This document shows positions 8,177 to 16,114 of a DNA stretch of 52,980 nt, in pieces (the stretch's first letter is position 1; each line of letters starts with the position of its first letter). Below the pieces are notes generated by a model. That model did no database searches. It had not been told where the DNA came from and saw nothing but the letters and a program-made list of their open reading frames with translations. Both the position numbers and the translations under genes were made by a program. Origin of the DNA: an uncultured Pirellulaceae bacterium (GTDB taxonomy: Bacteria; Planctomycetota; Planctomycetia; Pirellulales; Pirellulaceae); contig CALFWL010000068.1 of assembly GCA_937928215.1 (NCBI GenBank), forward strand, positions 1 to 52,980. Reading direction: 5' to 3'.

Positions 8177-9168
8177 TGATGGCAGTTCGCGAAATCACAA
8201 CCGGGCAAGATTCGTTTTTGGATATCGTTGCCAATCTGGTCGGAGTCTTGATCATTCTTGTTGTCATCGTAGGGGCTCAAGCGACGACCGCGTTGAAACA
8301 GGTTGAACCTGAATCTGCGATCGCGGAACAGATCGAATCAGTCAATCAGCAGATGGTCGCGGCGACCAACACGGTAAAGAATCTTGAGGCGGACAATCAT
8401 GACTTGGAATCTGATATTCAGACTCAATTGATGTTGGCAGCTGTTGCTTCGGAGAATCGACACAAGACGCTTGTCGGCCTAGAGGTTGTCCGTCAGGAAG
8501 TTGAAGCTCAGCGGAAAATGCTGAGCCAAGAACAACAGCAGCAGTTTGATCGATTCAGTGAACGAGCCCAGTTGCAGGACACCTTGGATCGAATATCGCG
8601 TGAAACGAAAGCGATCAGTGTCAATGCTCGTTCGGTCGTCAACAAGACGATCGAACATCACCCGACTCCGATTTCTCAGACCGTGTTCACCAATGTGATT
8701 CACGTTCGCCTGATCAATGGTCGCCTAGCGGTTGTGCCCGTGGACTTGTTGACGGATCAAATGAAAAGCGAATGGAAGGTCAAAGCAGCGAAACTGCGGA
8801 ACCGGCCAGGAGTCTCCAGCACGATCGAAACGGTCGGCCCGATCGACAATTTTCGTTTGCAGTACGAACTAGAGGCCTCGGGAAGGCGCATTCAGCTGGC
8901 TAGATACCACATCATCGCGTTGTCAGAAAATTTGGGCCGACCGACGACCGAAATGTTGCAATCCGGCTCAGTTTTCATGGAACAATTAAGTAAGTATGTG
9001 CCCGAGGATACCACGATTTCGATCTGGCTGTACCCAAGCGAGTTGAAAGATCATCGTCTGCTGAAAAACTGGCTGCATCAGCGAGGTTTCAAGGTCGCCA
9101 GTTGGCTACAGGAGCCGGGGCAATCAATCTCGTTCGGGCCTCAAGGTTCTCACGTCTCTGCCCAATAA
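8176..9168 (+). CDS. ExbD-like single-TM protein with coiled coil; Asp retained
   Basis: This protein of about 330 residues starts at ATG 8176 (or ATG 8179), overlapping the preceding stop. The N-terminal helix reads DSFLDIVANLVGVLIILVV; Asp16 sits where ExbD/TolR have their proton-relay Asp in PFIDVMLVLL. A coiled coil covers about residues 45-150 (many Gln/Glu, QEQQQQFDRF), followed by a basic segment and a globular C-terminal half with PVDLLTDQMK and SIWLYPSELKDHRLLKNWLHQRGF. By position and topology it is the second ExbD-type subunit of this operon. The 3' flank to the AP2 gene contains no recognisable gene. The exact role of the complex is unknown. Confidence 0.78.
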   Translation: MMAVREITTGQDSFLDIVANLVGVLIILVVIVGAQATTALKQVEPESAIAEQIESVNQQMVAATNTVKNLEADNHDLESDIQTQLMLAAVASENRHKTLVGLEVVRQEVEAQRKMLSQEQQQQFDRFSERAQLQDTLDRISRETKAISVNARSVVNKTIEHHPTPISQTVFTNVIHVRLINGRLAVVPVDLLTDQMKSEWKVKAAKLRNRPGVSSTIETVGPIDNFRLQYELEASGRRIQLARYHIIALSENLGRPTTEMLQSGSVFMEQLSKYVPEDTTISIWLYPSELKDHRLLKNWLHQRGFKVASWLQEPGQSISFGPQGSHVSAQ

Positions 9169-9537
9169 CGTGAGCTGTCATACGGAATATTTAGATGCAA
9201 CGGGTTGTGGCGTGCAGGAATCTTCCTCTTCGTTGTGATCTGACCCTAGATGGAACGTCTCGGAAAAATGTTTTTCGAATGATGTGAGTGTGACTTAACC
9301 GTGAAACAAGCTTGTGATGTCGGTTTTCAAGTTTTTGCGGCTGAAACAAGTTGCAAATTCGTCACAAACGCGGTTCGCATAAATGTCCACTTCATCAAGT
9401 TGCGAAACTCTATTGCAGACAGTCGTGAAAATGAAGTCGCTCATTGGTTTGCGCATGTCCGCATTGGATTGCAGGCTGTCGCTTGAGTATATTGGGTCGC
9501 TGATCTTGCAAGTTGAAAAGGTCGCCCCTCCTCCTTT
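9169..9537. other. Intergenic region
   Basis: I see no gene here. A GTG-started frame at 9301-9486 exists, but its composition and lack of a ribosome binding site do not support coding. The promoter of the AP2 gene is presumably at the right end. Confidence 0.4.
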
Positions 9538-9554
9538 TTAAGCTGCCAGCTTAA
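9538..9554. promoter_or_regulatory. Palindrome upstream of the AP2-type gene (possible operator)
   Basis: TTAAGCTGCCAGCTTAA is a perfect 8-base inverted repeat around a single C, ending 34 bases before the ATG of the AP2-type gene. The ribosome binding site GGAG lies between. An operator or autoregulatory site is a reasonable inference; function is untested. Confidence 0.4.
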
Positions 9555-9588
9555 CCCACCATATGCCATTCTTTTTTGGAGTCTGATC

Positions 9589-10047
9589 ATGGCCACGAAA
9601 AATCCTCGTCGAAATATTTCTCGCATTGAAACCGTCAGCCCGTCCGGTAAAACGTACGGCGGCTGGGAAGTGCGAATGCAACGCCGCGGTGAGAAAACGG
9701 AAAAGTTTTTCTCCGACAATGGGTTCGGGGGTAAATCGAAGTCGCTGAGAGTCGCGAAAGAGTTTCGGGACAATCTGGAATCAAAGCTCCGCAAATACAC
9801 GGTCGAAGAGCTTTCTGCCAATCCTTCGGTCCGAAATCAGTCGGGTGTTGTCGGAGTTCGGCTTCACCAGCAAAAAGATATTCGTGGCGACTACGAGTAT
9901 CACTATTGGTACTGGGTTGCTCAGTGGACTGACAGCATGGGCAAGCGTCGGACAAAATCGTTTAGTGTGCACCAGCACGGCGACGACGAAGCTTATCGCT
10001 TGGCCGTTGCAGCTCGGAAAAAAGGTGTGCAGCAGGCATCACGGTAA
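9589..10047 (+). CDS. AP2/ERF-like DNA-binding domain protein
   Basis: The 152-residue basic protein contains an AP2-like module at about 85-150: SGVVGVRLHQQK, then YWYWVAQWTD, then a turn GKRRTKSFSVHQHGDDEAYRLAVAARKKG, which is the three-strand sheet plus helix pattern of the family. The N-terminal half (YGGWEVRMQRRGEKTEKFF to SKSLRVAKEFRDNL) has the same layout and may be a second, diverged copy. GGAG lies 8 bases before ATG 9589. AP2-domain proteins in bacteria are often homing endonuclease or phage parts, but this one stands alone, and AP2 proteins are common in planctomycetes. A DNA-binding regulator is inferred. A perfect palindrome lies just upstream. Confidence 0.7.
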   Translation: MATKNPRRNISRIETVSPSGKTYGGWEVRMQRRGEKTEKFFSDNGFGGKSKSLRVAKEFRDNLESKLRKYTVEELSANPSVRNQSGVVGVRLHQQKDIRGDYEYHYWYWVAQWTDSMGKRRTKSFSVHQHGDDEAYRLAVAARKKGVQQASR

Positions 10048-10153
10048 TCCCTCGGCACGAAGTTCGGCCTTCGGGGGGATTGAGGACGCTAGAGGGCGAG
10101 GATTCGATTGCCCCGCATGTTTTGCCCCGCATCATGTTCAGTGGCCGATTGAT

Positions 10154-10444
10154 TCAGCTGCTTGTGACGATAACGGATTCACCCGCTTTGATACCAAGCA
10201 TTTCGGCCACACTGATGCCAACGATTTCTATCTCCAAGAACCCGCTGCTTCCTCGTGACGCGACCAACGTGCCCATCGGTTGACCGTGATCCGCGGAATG
10301 AATTCCCGCTGTTTCATGACCTCCAAACTTGATGGTAACCGAATCGTCTGCCGGCAGATCGGCGACGTGTTCAATCGCGATATCGGTAATCAGATTTCCA
10401 GACTCGCCGATTTTTTCGACCGAGCCTTCGATAGTGTTGGCCAA
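10154..10444 (-). CDS. Stand-alone SAM hydroxide adenosyltransferase C-terminal domain protein
   Basis: The 96-residue protein looks like only the C-terminal beta-barrel of the SAM_HAT (DUF62; chlorinase/fluorinase-like) family. The start IEGSVEKIGESGNLITDI matches the GxVxxIDxFGNLITNI motif, and SSGFLEIEIVGISVAEMLGIKAGESVIV matches the GxLEIAxxxGxAAxxLGxxxGDxVxV motif. The N-terminal domain, which supplies half of the active site, is missing, so catalysis is unlikely without a partner. The start is TTG 10444 with GGAG 8 bases upstream. No full-length partner is in the window. A ligand-binding or structural role is possible. Confidence 0.7.
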   Translation of the reverse strand: MANTIEGSVEKIGESGNLITDIAIEHVADLPADDSVTIKFGGHETAGIHSADHGQPMGTLVASRGSSGFLEIEIVGISVAEMLGIKAGESVIVTSS

Positions 10445-10614
10445 GGTAATGCTCCGTGTGATCTTGATTCAGCCCCATATTACCGCACGATCGCCAAGCT
10501 GAAAATATCCGTCTGATAACCTCTGGTCAGTACGTTCATGTCGACAGGGTACGATTTTCGATGTTGTCAGTCGTTAGTCGAATGAGTCTTGTTCGTTCCA
10601 TCTGGGCGCCTGAA

Positions 10615-11007
10615 TCACGATCTTTCCGTAACGACGAACGTTTTCTGGGCGATCAACTTACCTTCCAGTTCGATCGTCATTCGCCACGAACCTAATTTAT
10701 CCTCGATGGGCTCCCAGATGGTGTCGCCCAAATAAAAATCCCAGTCGTTCGATCGAACGTAAACGTGGCCATCAAACGGTGCCCGACGCTTGCCGTTAGG
10801 ATCGAGGATTCCTGGGTGGTCAATGCAATAGGTCAACTGCCGGTTTTTCGCTCCTTTAATGTTGAGCATTAGGCCAAACTCGATTTCGATCTCAGCCGGC
10901 ACGCGAGTTGTGAATTCAATGATCCGAGGCAGTTCTTTCGCCTCGGAATCCCAGTGATCGTATATGCCGTAACTGCGGACGCGAATTTCAGGTTTCCGTT
11001 TCGGCAT
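10615..11007 (-). CDS. DUF3859 family protein
   Basis: The 130-residue protein, started at ATG 11007 (MPKRKPEIRV), resembles DUF3859: VRSYGIYDHWD, then LPRIIEFTTRVPAEIEIEFGLMLNIKGAK, TYCIDHPGILDPNG, and LGDTIWEPIEDKLGSWRMTIELEGKLIAQKTFVV. The pattern suggests an all-beta, immunoglobulin-like fold. A TTG start 18 codons further upstream is open, but no ribosome binding site supports it. There is no signal peptide. Function is unknown for the family. It is a single gene, with no clear operon partner. Confidence 0.7.
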   Translation of the reverse strand: MPKRKPEIRVRSYGIYDHWDSEAKELPRIIEFTTRVPAEIEIEFGLMLNIKGAKNRQLTYCIDHPGILDPNGKRRAPFDGHVYVRSNDWDFYLGDTIWEPIEDKLGSWRMTIELEGKLIAQKTFVVTERS

Positions 11008-11845
11008 GTCAATTGGGTTTGGTTGCGGAAGCGTCTTGAGAAGGTGGGAGTCAGCTTTCAATAAAGGAAAGGCGTGGTACTGAGGTTACGGAATTTCAGC
11101 CAGACTGCAACGACACCATTTGCTCCTCAGCAAGGTTGGAAAACGGTAAACCTAAACGACCCTCAAGCAACTCACGCGAGGGCACGAAGGCGCAGATCCA
11201 ACGAATCGGCGAACGCTGCACCTTTGAGCCTTTGCGTATACATTCACGCTGATATTTTTCTCCACTCAGGGATTGTTTGCCGATGTCACGGGGACGTTCA
11301 GCGAGGGCTGTCGGATTTGCTTGCACTTATTTCAAGCAGCCGTTCGGAAAATGGTGCCGTTCCCCGCGATGGTTCGAATTTTGACCACGAAGAACGGAAG
11401 GGTGCGAAGTTCGTTGCGAGATCAGCTTCGTGTTCTTCGAGTCTTCGTGGTTTAAGGCGACTCGTTCTTGGACTCAAGCAAGGTTTCCACGCGCTGGTGG
11501 GCGTCGCTACTGCAAGGTCGCACCGTCCAACTGGACGGAGAACAATTCCGGGCACCAAAAGAACTGGATGTGTCGTACCACTGCCCCAATCAAAAGAGCC
11601 AACGCTAGGAAATCTCCTGCCGCGAGGTTCGTAACGCTTCGAACGTTCCGTCTTGATTCCACCCATCCAGTGTCGCTGACTCAGTCGATCAGAACCTACA
11701 AACAAGCCAACAACTTGTAGCGCGATAATATAACCGGAGCCAGTTTCATTTCGTTCGCACAATAAGACCGGTAATCGGTTGCATTGCTTTCGCTGGGAAT
11801 TTCTGCTAGCGTTGATATCGAATTTTCCAAGCAAGCAGGAAGCCG
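11008..11845. other. Long intergenic region with decayed CACGAAG-type repeats
   Basis: No convincing gene is present in these 838 bases. Segments such as CCACGAAGAACGGAAGG (11379-11395) and its near inverse CTTCGAGTCTTCGTGG (11436-11451), plus GGCACGAAGGCGCAG near 11181, look like members of the ACGAAG-type interspersed intergenic repeats common in planctomycete genomes. A promoter for the methyltransferase gene is expected at the right end. Confidence 0.4.
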
Positions 11846-13042
11846 ATGCCAGATATTCTGATTCGAAAAATTCCCAAAGCGTTGAAGGATTGGATCGACA
11901 ATCAGAGCCATTCGGCTCGGACATCGACCAACGCCTTCCTGATCGACCTCTTGGACAACGCTCGCCAAGGCAGTCAGCGTCAGCTTCCGTTGTTCGATTC
12001 GATGCCGGAACCTGTAGAAACGCAGTCGTCCAATAACACCAAGGTACCGTTTACGTTCTGCGATCTGTTCGCAGGAATCGGAGGCTTGCGTTTGGGTTTG
12101 GAAGCGGTCGGCGGCGATTGTGTTTTCTCGTGCGAGTATGACAAGTACGCCCAGAAAACGTACCAAGCTTGGTTTGGCGAAGCACCTCATGGAGACATTC
12201 GCGAATTGGATCTGACAAAGTTTCCGGATCACGACGTGCTGGCCGCTGGATTTCCATGTCAACCTTTTTCGATTGCGGGTGTCTCAAAGAAGAACAGCCT
12301 CGGTCGCAAGCACGGTTTTCTGGATAAGACTCAGGGGACGTTGTTCTTTCATTTGGCAACCATTATTGAGATCAAACGGCCGCCCGTTATCTTGCTGGAG
12401 AACGTCAAGAACCTGATGTCGCATGACAAAGGGAAAACCTGGCAGGTCATCCAAGACACGCTCGACAAACTGGACTACGAAATTCATTTCCAGGTGATCA
12501 ACGCGGCGGACTTTGTGCCTCAGCATCGCAAGCGAGTGTTTATCGTTGGTTTTGATCGCAAGATTTTCAAAGGCAAGTCCGGGTTTGAGTTCGCATCACC
12601 TCCAGAAGGCCCCAAACCAAAATTCAAGGACATTTTGGAAGAGAATCCGGAATCCAAATACACTCTGACGGATCACCTGTGGAATTACCTGCAGGAGTAC
12701 GCCGAACGCCATCGCAAGAAAGGGAATGGTTTTGGATTTGGTATGACCGATCTGGAAGGAGTCAGCCGCACCTTGAGCGCGAGGTATTACAAAGATGGTT
12801 CAGAAGTATTGATCCCGAACGGTTCCAAGAAAAACCCACGACGCCTGACTCCCCGCGAAGCCGCGCGCCTGATGGGTTTCCCGGATCACTTGAATATTGT
12901 CGTCTCGGACACTCAGGCTTACAAACAATTTGGAAACGCCGTCGTTCCTCCTGTCGCTGAGTCAGTCGGGCAGCAAATCGCTCGAGTCTTCGCCAACAAG
13001 ATCACCAAACGCAACGGTTGCCTGTTGAAAAGTGGAGCGTAA
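11846..13042 (+). CDS. DNA (cytosine-5-)-methyltransferase with N-terminal ribbon-helix-helix-like segment
   Basis: The 398-residue protein carries the full set of C5-methyltransferase motifs: CDLFAGIGGLRLGLE (motif I, SAM binding, about residue 72), GFPCQPFSIAG (motif IV, catalytic Cys in PCQ), LENVKNL (motif VI, ENV), QHRKRVFIVG (motif VIII, QxRxR), RRLTPREAARLMGFP (motif IX) and YKQFGNAVVPPV (motif X). The first 40 residues (MPDILIRKIPKALKDWI...) resemble FitA/Arc-type ribbon-helix-helix antitoxin segments, an uncommon fusion. AGGAAG lies 6 bases before ATG 11846. No restriction endonuclease or Vsr nuclease is adjacent, so it looks like an orphan methyltransferase. Specificity cannot be read from the target-recognition region (about 260-330). 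Confidence 0.9.
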   Translation: MPDILIRKIPKALKDWIDNQSHSARTSTNAFLIDLLDNARQGSQRQLPLFDSMPEPVETQSSNNTKVPFTFCDLFAGIGGLRLGLEAVGGDCVFSCEYDKYAQKTYQAWFGEAPHGDIRELDLTKFPDHDVLAAGFPCQPFSIAGVSKKNSLGRKHGFLDKTQGTLFFHLATIIEIKRPPVILLENVKNLMSHDKGKTWQVIQDTLDKLDYEIHFQVINAADFVPQHRKRVFIVGFDRKIFKGKSGFEFASPPEGPKPKFKDILEENPESKYTLTDHLWNYLQEYAERHRKKGNGFGFGMTDLEGVSRTLSARYYKDGSEVLIPNGSKKNPRRLTPREAARLMGFPDHLNIVVSDTQAYKQFGNAVVPPVAESVGQQIARVFANKITKRNGCLLKSGA

Positions 13043-13125
13043 TGTTTGCCCCGCTGCTTTCGCGTGGATCAATTCGCTCGCCGTCGACTTCGCGATCCTG
13101 CGAACGCAACTCATTGCCAATGATG

Positions 13126-13554
13126 TTACGTTGCCATTGCCGGTTCTTTCCCCGCCGCGATCATGACGTCTGCCAGTGTGGTATACGTCAACGTCCAAGC
13201 TTCTTTGGTGTCATCAGTGAACGCGTCACCAAGGCCTTGCCCCAGCGTCCACAGCAACGCCTGACCGACGGTTTCATAACTTGAGTCAGGCACCTTGTAC
13301 TGATGAGCGTGCTTGTTGCCAAGTGCCTGAACGGTCGGAAGAATCTCCTCCAAACGATCAAGTGAAGCGACGGCAACTCCGATTGTCGCCATCAGCTTTC
13401 GGCCCTGCTCTTTCATGTCATCGGTCTTGAAAAGTGGCTTGAGTGATGGATCCAGCTCGAACAATCTGCCGTAAAAAAGCTCGGCCGCTTGTTCAGAGAT
13501 GGGTTTCACTTGTTCCCAGCTGTCTTTTACAGCGGTGATTTGCTCTGGAGTCAT
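13126..13554 (-). CDS. Single-domain bacterial globin (flavohaemoglobin/Vgb-type)
   Basis: The 142-residue protein starts at ATG 13554, with GAGGAAAACGCA upstream supplying a ribosome binding site. It begins MTPEQITAVKDSWEQV and follows the globin helices: LFYGRLFELDPSLKPLF gives the B10 Tyr and CD1 Phe region, MKEQGRKLMATI gives Gln at E7, and LGNKHAHQYKV holds the proximal F8 His. This resembles Vitreoscilla haemoglobin and the globin part of Hmp. No FAD/NAD reductase domain is attached, so a separate reductase would be needed for NO dioxygenase activity. It lies 60 bases after the Tll0287-like haem gene on the same strand, as the last gene of a redox block that begins with a FAD reductase fusion. 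Confidence 0.85.
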   Translation of the reverse strand: MTPEQITAVKDSWEQVKPISEQAAELFYGRLFELDPSLKPLFKTDDMKEQGRKLMATIGVAVASLDRLEEILPTVQALGNKHAHQYKVPDSSYETVGQALLWTLGQGLGDAFTDDTKEAWTLTYTTLADVMIAAGKEPAMAT

Positions 13555-13614
13555 TGCGTTTTCCTCGTCAAATGAAGTTGTTTGTACCTGAACGCCAAAA
13601 TGGTTCACAAAGCA

Positions 13615-14325
13615 CTAGTCCATTGGGACACGAACAATCACGCCGCCCATCACATCGTCTTTTTTGAATTCCGGATAATGGTCTTGTCGATTGGAATGCT
13701 CGTTGTGGCAAACCCAACAGGCTTCCGCGACGGCTCGGTCGGGATACGCCGCGACGAAATACTTCTTGCCGCCGAGCGTCTCCTCGCCGTAAAAGTTTTC
13801 ACCCGTCTCTTCCATGTGCTTGAGCGCCGCCTTTTCCACATCAGACCCAGGTTTGTTTTGCTCGTTCAGAGGCCAGCTGCTTTTCAGCCCATACTTGAAA
13901 CCTGCTTTTGGATTCTCATCCACCAAGCTGGCTCCCATGCGAAACATCTGTGCCGGAAGAGGAATCGTATGCTCTTCGTCTTCCCAATATTCGCTGGGTG
14001 TCACAGGAGCGTCCTGTTTTTTCAATCGAGTCACCACTTGTTTGGCATACACGGTTCGGTCGGCCATCATCACGGCATGAACCGCATCCGCAAACGCTTT
14101 GTAGGGAACTCCGCCTTCGACCGTTTTCGCAGGCACCGCAGGCGCAATTGGTTTTGCTGGAGCTGCCACTCGCGGGGTAGCGACAGGTTCGGCTGGTTTC
14201 GTGGGTTTGGTTGCCAAGGCGACCTTTGCGCTGGCGCCGATCAAGGTGACGAAGAGTAAGCACGCCAAAAGCCACGACAAATCGGTTTGGCTTCCCAGTC
14301 TATTGGTCATTGATTCGAATTTCAT
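13615..14325 (-). CDS. Exported monohaem Tll0287-like (DUF3365) protein
   Basis: The 236-residue protein has an N-terminal membrane/signal segment (SWLLACLLFVTLIGASAKVALA, about 17-38), a Pro/Ala linker and a domain with VVTRLKKQDAPVTPSEYWEDEE, QMFRMGASLVDENP, GENFYGEETLGGKKYFVAAYPDRAVAEACWVCHNEHSN and GGVIVRVP. CWVCH is a c-type haem site, and the surrounding pattern is that of the DUF3365/Tll0287-like haem-binding domain, a PAS-like periplasmic fold. The start is ATG 14325; ATG 14310 is an alternative. It is encoded between an 11-haem cytochrome c and a globin on the same strand, so an electron-transfer or redox/NO-sensing role in the periplasm is inferred. Confidence 0.85.
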   Translation of the reverse strand: MKFESMTNRLGSQTDLSWLLACLLFVTLIGASAKVALATKPTKPAEPVATPRVAAPAKPIAPAVPAKTVEGGVPYKAFADAVHAVMMADRTVYAKQVVTRLKKQDAPVTPSEYWEDEEHTIPLPAQMFRMGASLVDENPKAGFKYGLKSSWPLNEQNKPGSDVEKAALKHMEETGENFYGEETLGGKKYFVAAYPDRAVAEACWVCHNEHSNRQDHYPEFKKDDVMGGVIVRVPMD

Positions 14326-14533
14326 TTCTAGTTCTCTTTTGCGTTAAAACAACTGACTTAAAAGCGTCGGTCAAACTCAGTTCGATCGACGACATCCGTT
14401 TGTGTGATCAATGGCGGTCAGTTGGATCGGTTCGATTTTCTCCTGCGGGTTGCTTCGTTTGTTTGTTTATGGTTTAGGAGCGTGCAACAAATGAGTATGG
14501 CCTTCCGCTTCGCGAAAGTTGCGGGGAGCGTTG

Positions 14534-14550
14534 CTTTCGCGGAGCGAAAG
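14534..14550. repeat. Inverted repeat between two cytochrome genes
   Basis: CTTTCGC and GCGAAAG form a 7-base stem with a 3-base loop in the 292-base gap between the 11-haem cytochrome gene and the DUF3365 gene. There is no T-run, so it is not a typical intrinsic terminator. It may act as an mRNA processing or stability element. Confidence 0.35.
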
Positions 14551-14617
14551 ACGACTTTAATATACTGCTCGGTCCTTACGTTTGATTTGAATTGGTATTC
14601 TGTCCTCCAAAAGGCAA

Positions 14618-16105
14618 TCAAGGGCGTTCTTGATCGGTGGATTCTTTTGCTGCTCTCGCGGCTCGGTCTTCTGCACGCTTTCGATTGCGTTCCAGCCTTT
14701 GTTGTTCTTTCAAGTCGAACCAAGCTTTGGCCATGTCAATGCTTTCCACGTAAACGCCGGGAGTATCCGCGAAGCATTGGTCAATCAACCGAGAGTCCGC
14801 CAGTGCGTTCATTGAAAACTGCATGCCGTGGCAATCCATGCAGACTTCTCTGAGCATTTTCTCGTTGGGCCGCAAGTTGTTGTTTTGGTTGTGTTGTGCG
14901 AATACGTTGTCGTCTTCATCTTCCAACCGAGGCAGATGGCACGTCGCACAGCTGACACCGGTGCCGGGTTTCGCCTCGCCCGATCGTTCGGCTTGAAACA
15001 ATTCGAAATGGCTTGAATTTTTATACGCGAGGCTGTGGGCGTCCGCGTGACACTTAATACACGCGTCGACCGCCGCAAACTGAGTGTCAAAACGATGCCC
15101 TGAATGGCAAGCGGAACAATCGAGTGATTCGTGGGCGGCTCCTGCGTGCATATCCAGCCGAGCCTCGCCCGGTTTCATCGCAGCCATCTTGCTGCCCAAT
15201 CTCATGCCGTGACGGCCTTTCAGGAATCCTTCGACTTGAACTCCATGGCAGGTTGCACACACCTGATGCGAAACGGTATCGCTCCATGTCGATTCTGTAG
15301 CAATTGAAACTTGCTCACTGGTGCTGGTGTCTGATTCTCCAGATGATACAGCGGGCAACGAAACCGCATGACAACCTGAACAATTAACTCCCGCCATCGC
15401 GTGCGCTGTCGTCTGCCAGTCATGAATAATCTGCGGATCAAAAACGGCTAGGGCATCCGTGCCCATGAGCCTGTCCTTAACCCCATCCGCCTGATCGGCA
15501 GACAGCGAAACTCCTTCTTTCCACTCCGTTGGCCTTCGTTTGAGCGTCTTGATTTTCTTTAGATTGTCGGGCTCATCGCCATGTCGCGACAGAAACCGTT
15601 CATACAACGCGCTGTTGTCGTGGTAATTATGACACCCCGCGTTGGCACATGAATCAAAAGCAAGATTCGCGTGGCTGGGACGATTTTTGAGCGTCTCCTG
15701 ATGGCAGTGGTAACAATAATCGACGGGCATCGTCAGGCCCATCTCCAACGTGTGATGATCAACGTGCTCCTGATGGCAAGTCACACACTTCGTCGCATCC
15801 AAAATTGCCAACGTTTTTGCGTGAACCGGGTCGCTGAATTTTTTGGCAGGATGAGTGTCACGGGCCTTCGCTAGATCGTCACCGTGGCAATTGACACACG
15901 CGTTTTCCATGAACTCACGATTGCCGTCCTCCGCATGACACGCGCTGCACGCAAGTTCGATTTGATAGTGGCCGTGCGTTGTCTTTCCTGGCAGGAGAAT
16001 CGTTTTGGCACTCGAAGCGGACGACCCTAGCGCATAGCCGAACCAGCAGGCCAACCCAAGGTTGACGGCTAAGAACAACGACCATTGTTGAAGCTTTCGC
16101 GACAA
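14618..16105 (-). CDS. Membrane-anchored undecahaem cytochrome c
   Basis: The 495-residue exported protein has an N-terminal hydrophobic anchor (WSLFLAVNLGLACWFGYALG). It has ten CXXCH haem sites (CSACH, CVNCH, CVTCH, CYHCH, CSGCH, CATCH, CSACH, CIKCH, CATCH, CMDCH) plus one CX4CH site (CANAGCH), giving eleven c-type haems. Several extra His residues (DHHTLEM, HGMRLGSK, HAGAAHESLD) can act as second axial ligands. The C-terminal 45 residues are Arg/Lys/Glu-rich helix. The start is TTG 16105, 9 bases after the stop of the FAD/BFD/cytochrome-b gene; no ATG is nearby. The close spacing indicates cotranscription and suggests a periplasmic electron conduit. I see no motif assigning it to HAO, NrfA or octahaem tetrathionate reductase with confidence. 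Confidence 0.85.
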   Translation of the reverse strand: MSRKLQQWSLFLAVNLGLACWFGYALGSSASSAKTILLPGKTTHGHYQIELACSACHAEDGNREFMENACVNCHGDDLAKARDTHPAKKFSDPVHAKTLAILDATKCVTCHQEHVDHHTLEMGLTMPVDYCYHCHQETLKNRPSHANLAFDSCANAGCHNYHDNSALYERFLSRHGDEPDNLKKIKTLKRRPTEWKEGVSLSADQADGVKDRLMGTDALAVFDPQIIHDWQTTAHAMAGVNCSGCHAVSLPAVSSGESDTSTSEQVSIATESTWSDTVSHQVCATCHGVQVEGFLKGRHGMRLGSKMAAMKPGEARLDMHAGAAHESLDCSACHSGHRFDTQFAAVDACIKCHADAHSLAYKNSSHFELFQAERSGEAKPGTGVSCATCHLPRLEDEDDNVFAQHNQNNNLRPNEKMLREVCMDCHGMQFSMNALADSRLIDQCFADTPGVYVESIDMAKAWFDLKEQQRLERNRKRAEDRAARAAKESTDQERP

Positions 16106-16114
16106 GACTGAAAC

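Noticed and set aside
9301..9486. 61-residue open frame before the AP2 gene
   Set aside because: GTG start without a ribosome binding site and no recognisable pattern; treated as non-coding.
11008..11845. ORFs of 186 and 208 residues across the methyltransferase upstream region
   Set aside because: They overlap on both strands, match no family and run through interspersed repeat-like sequence.
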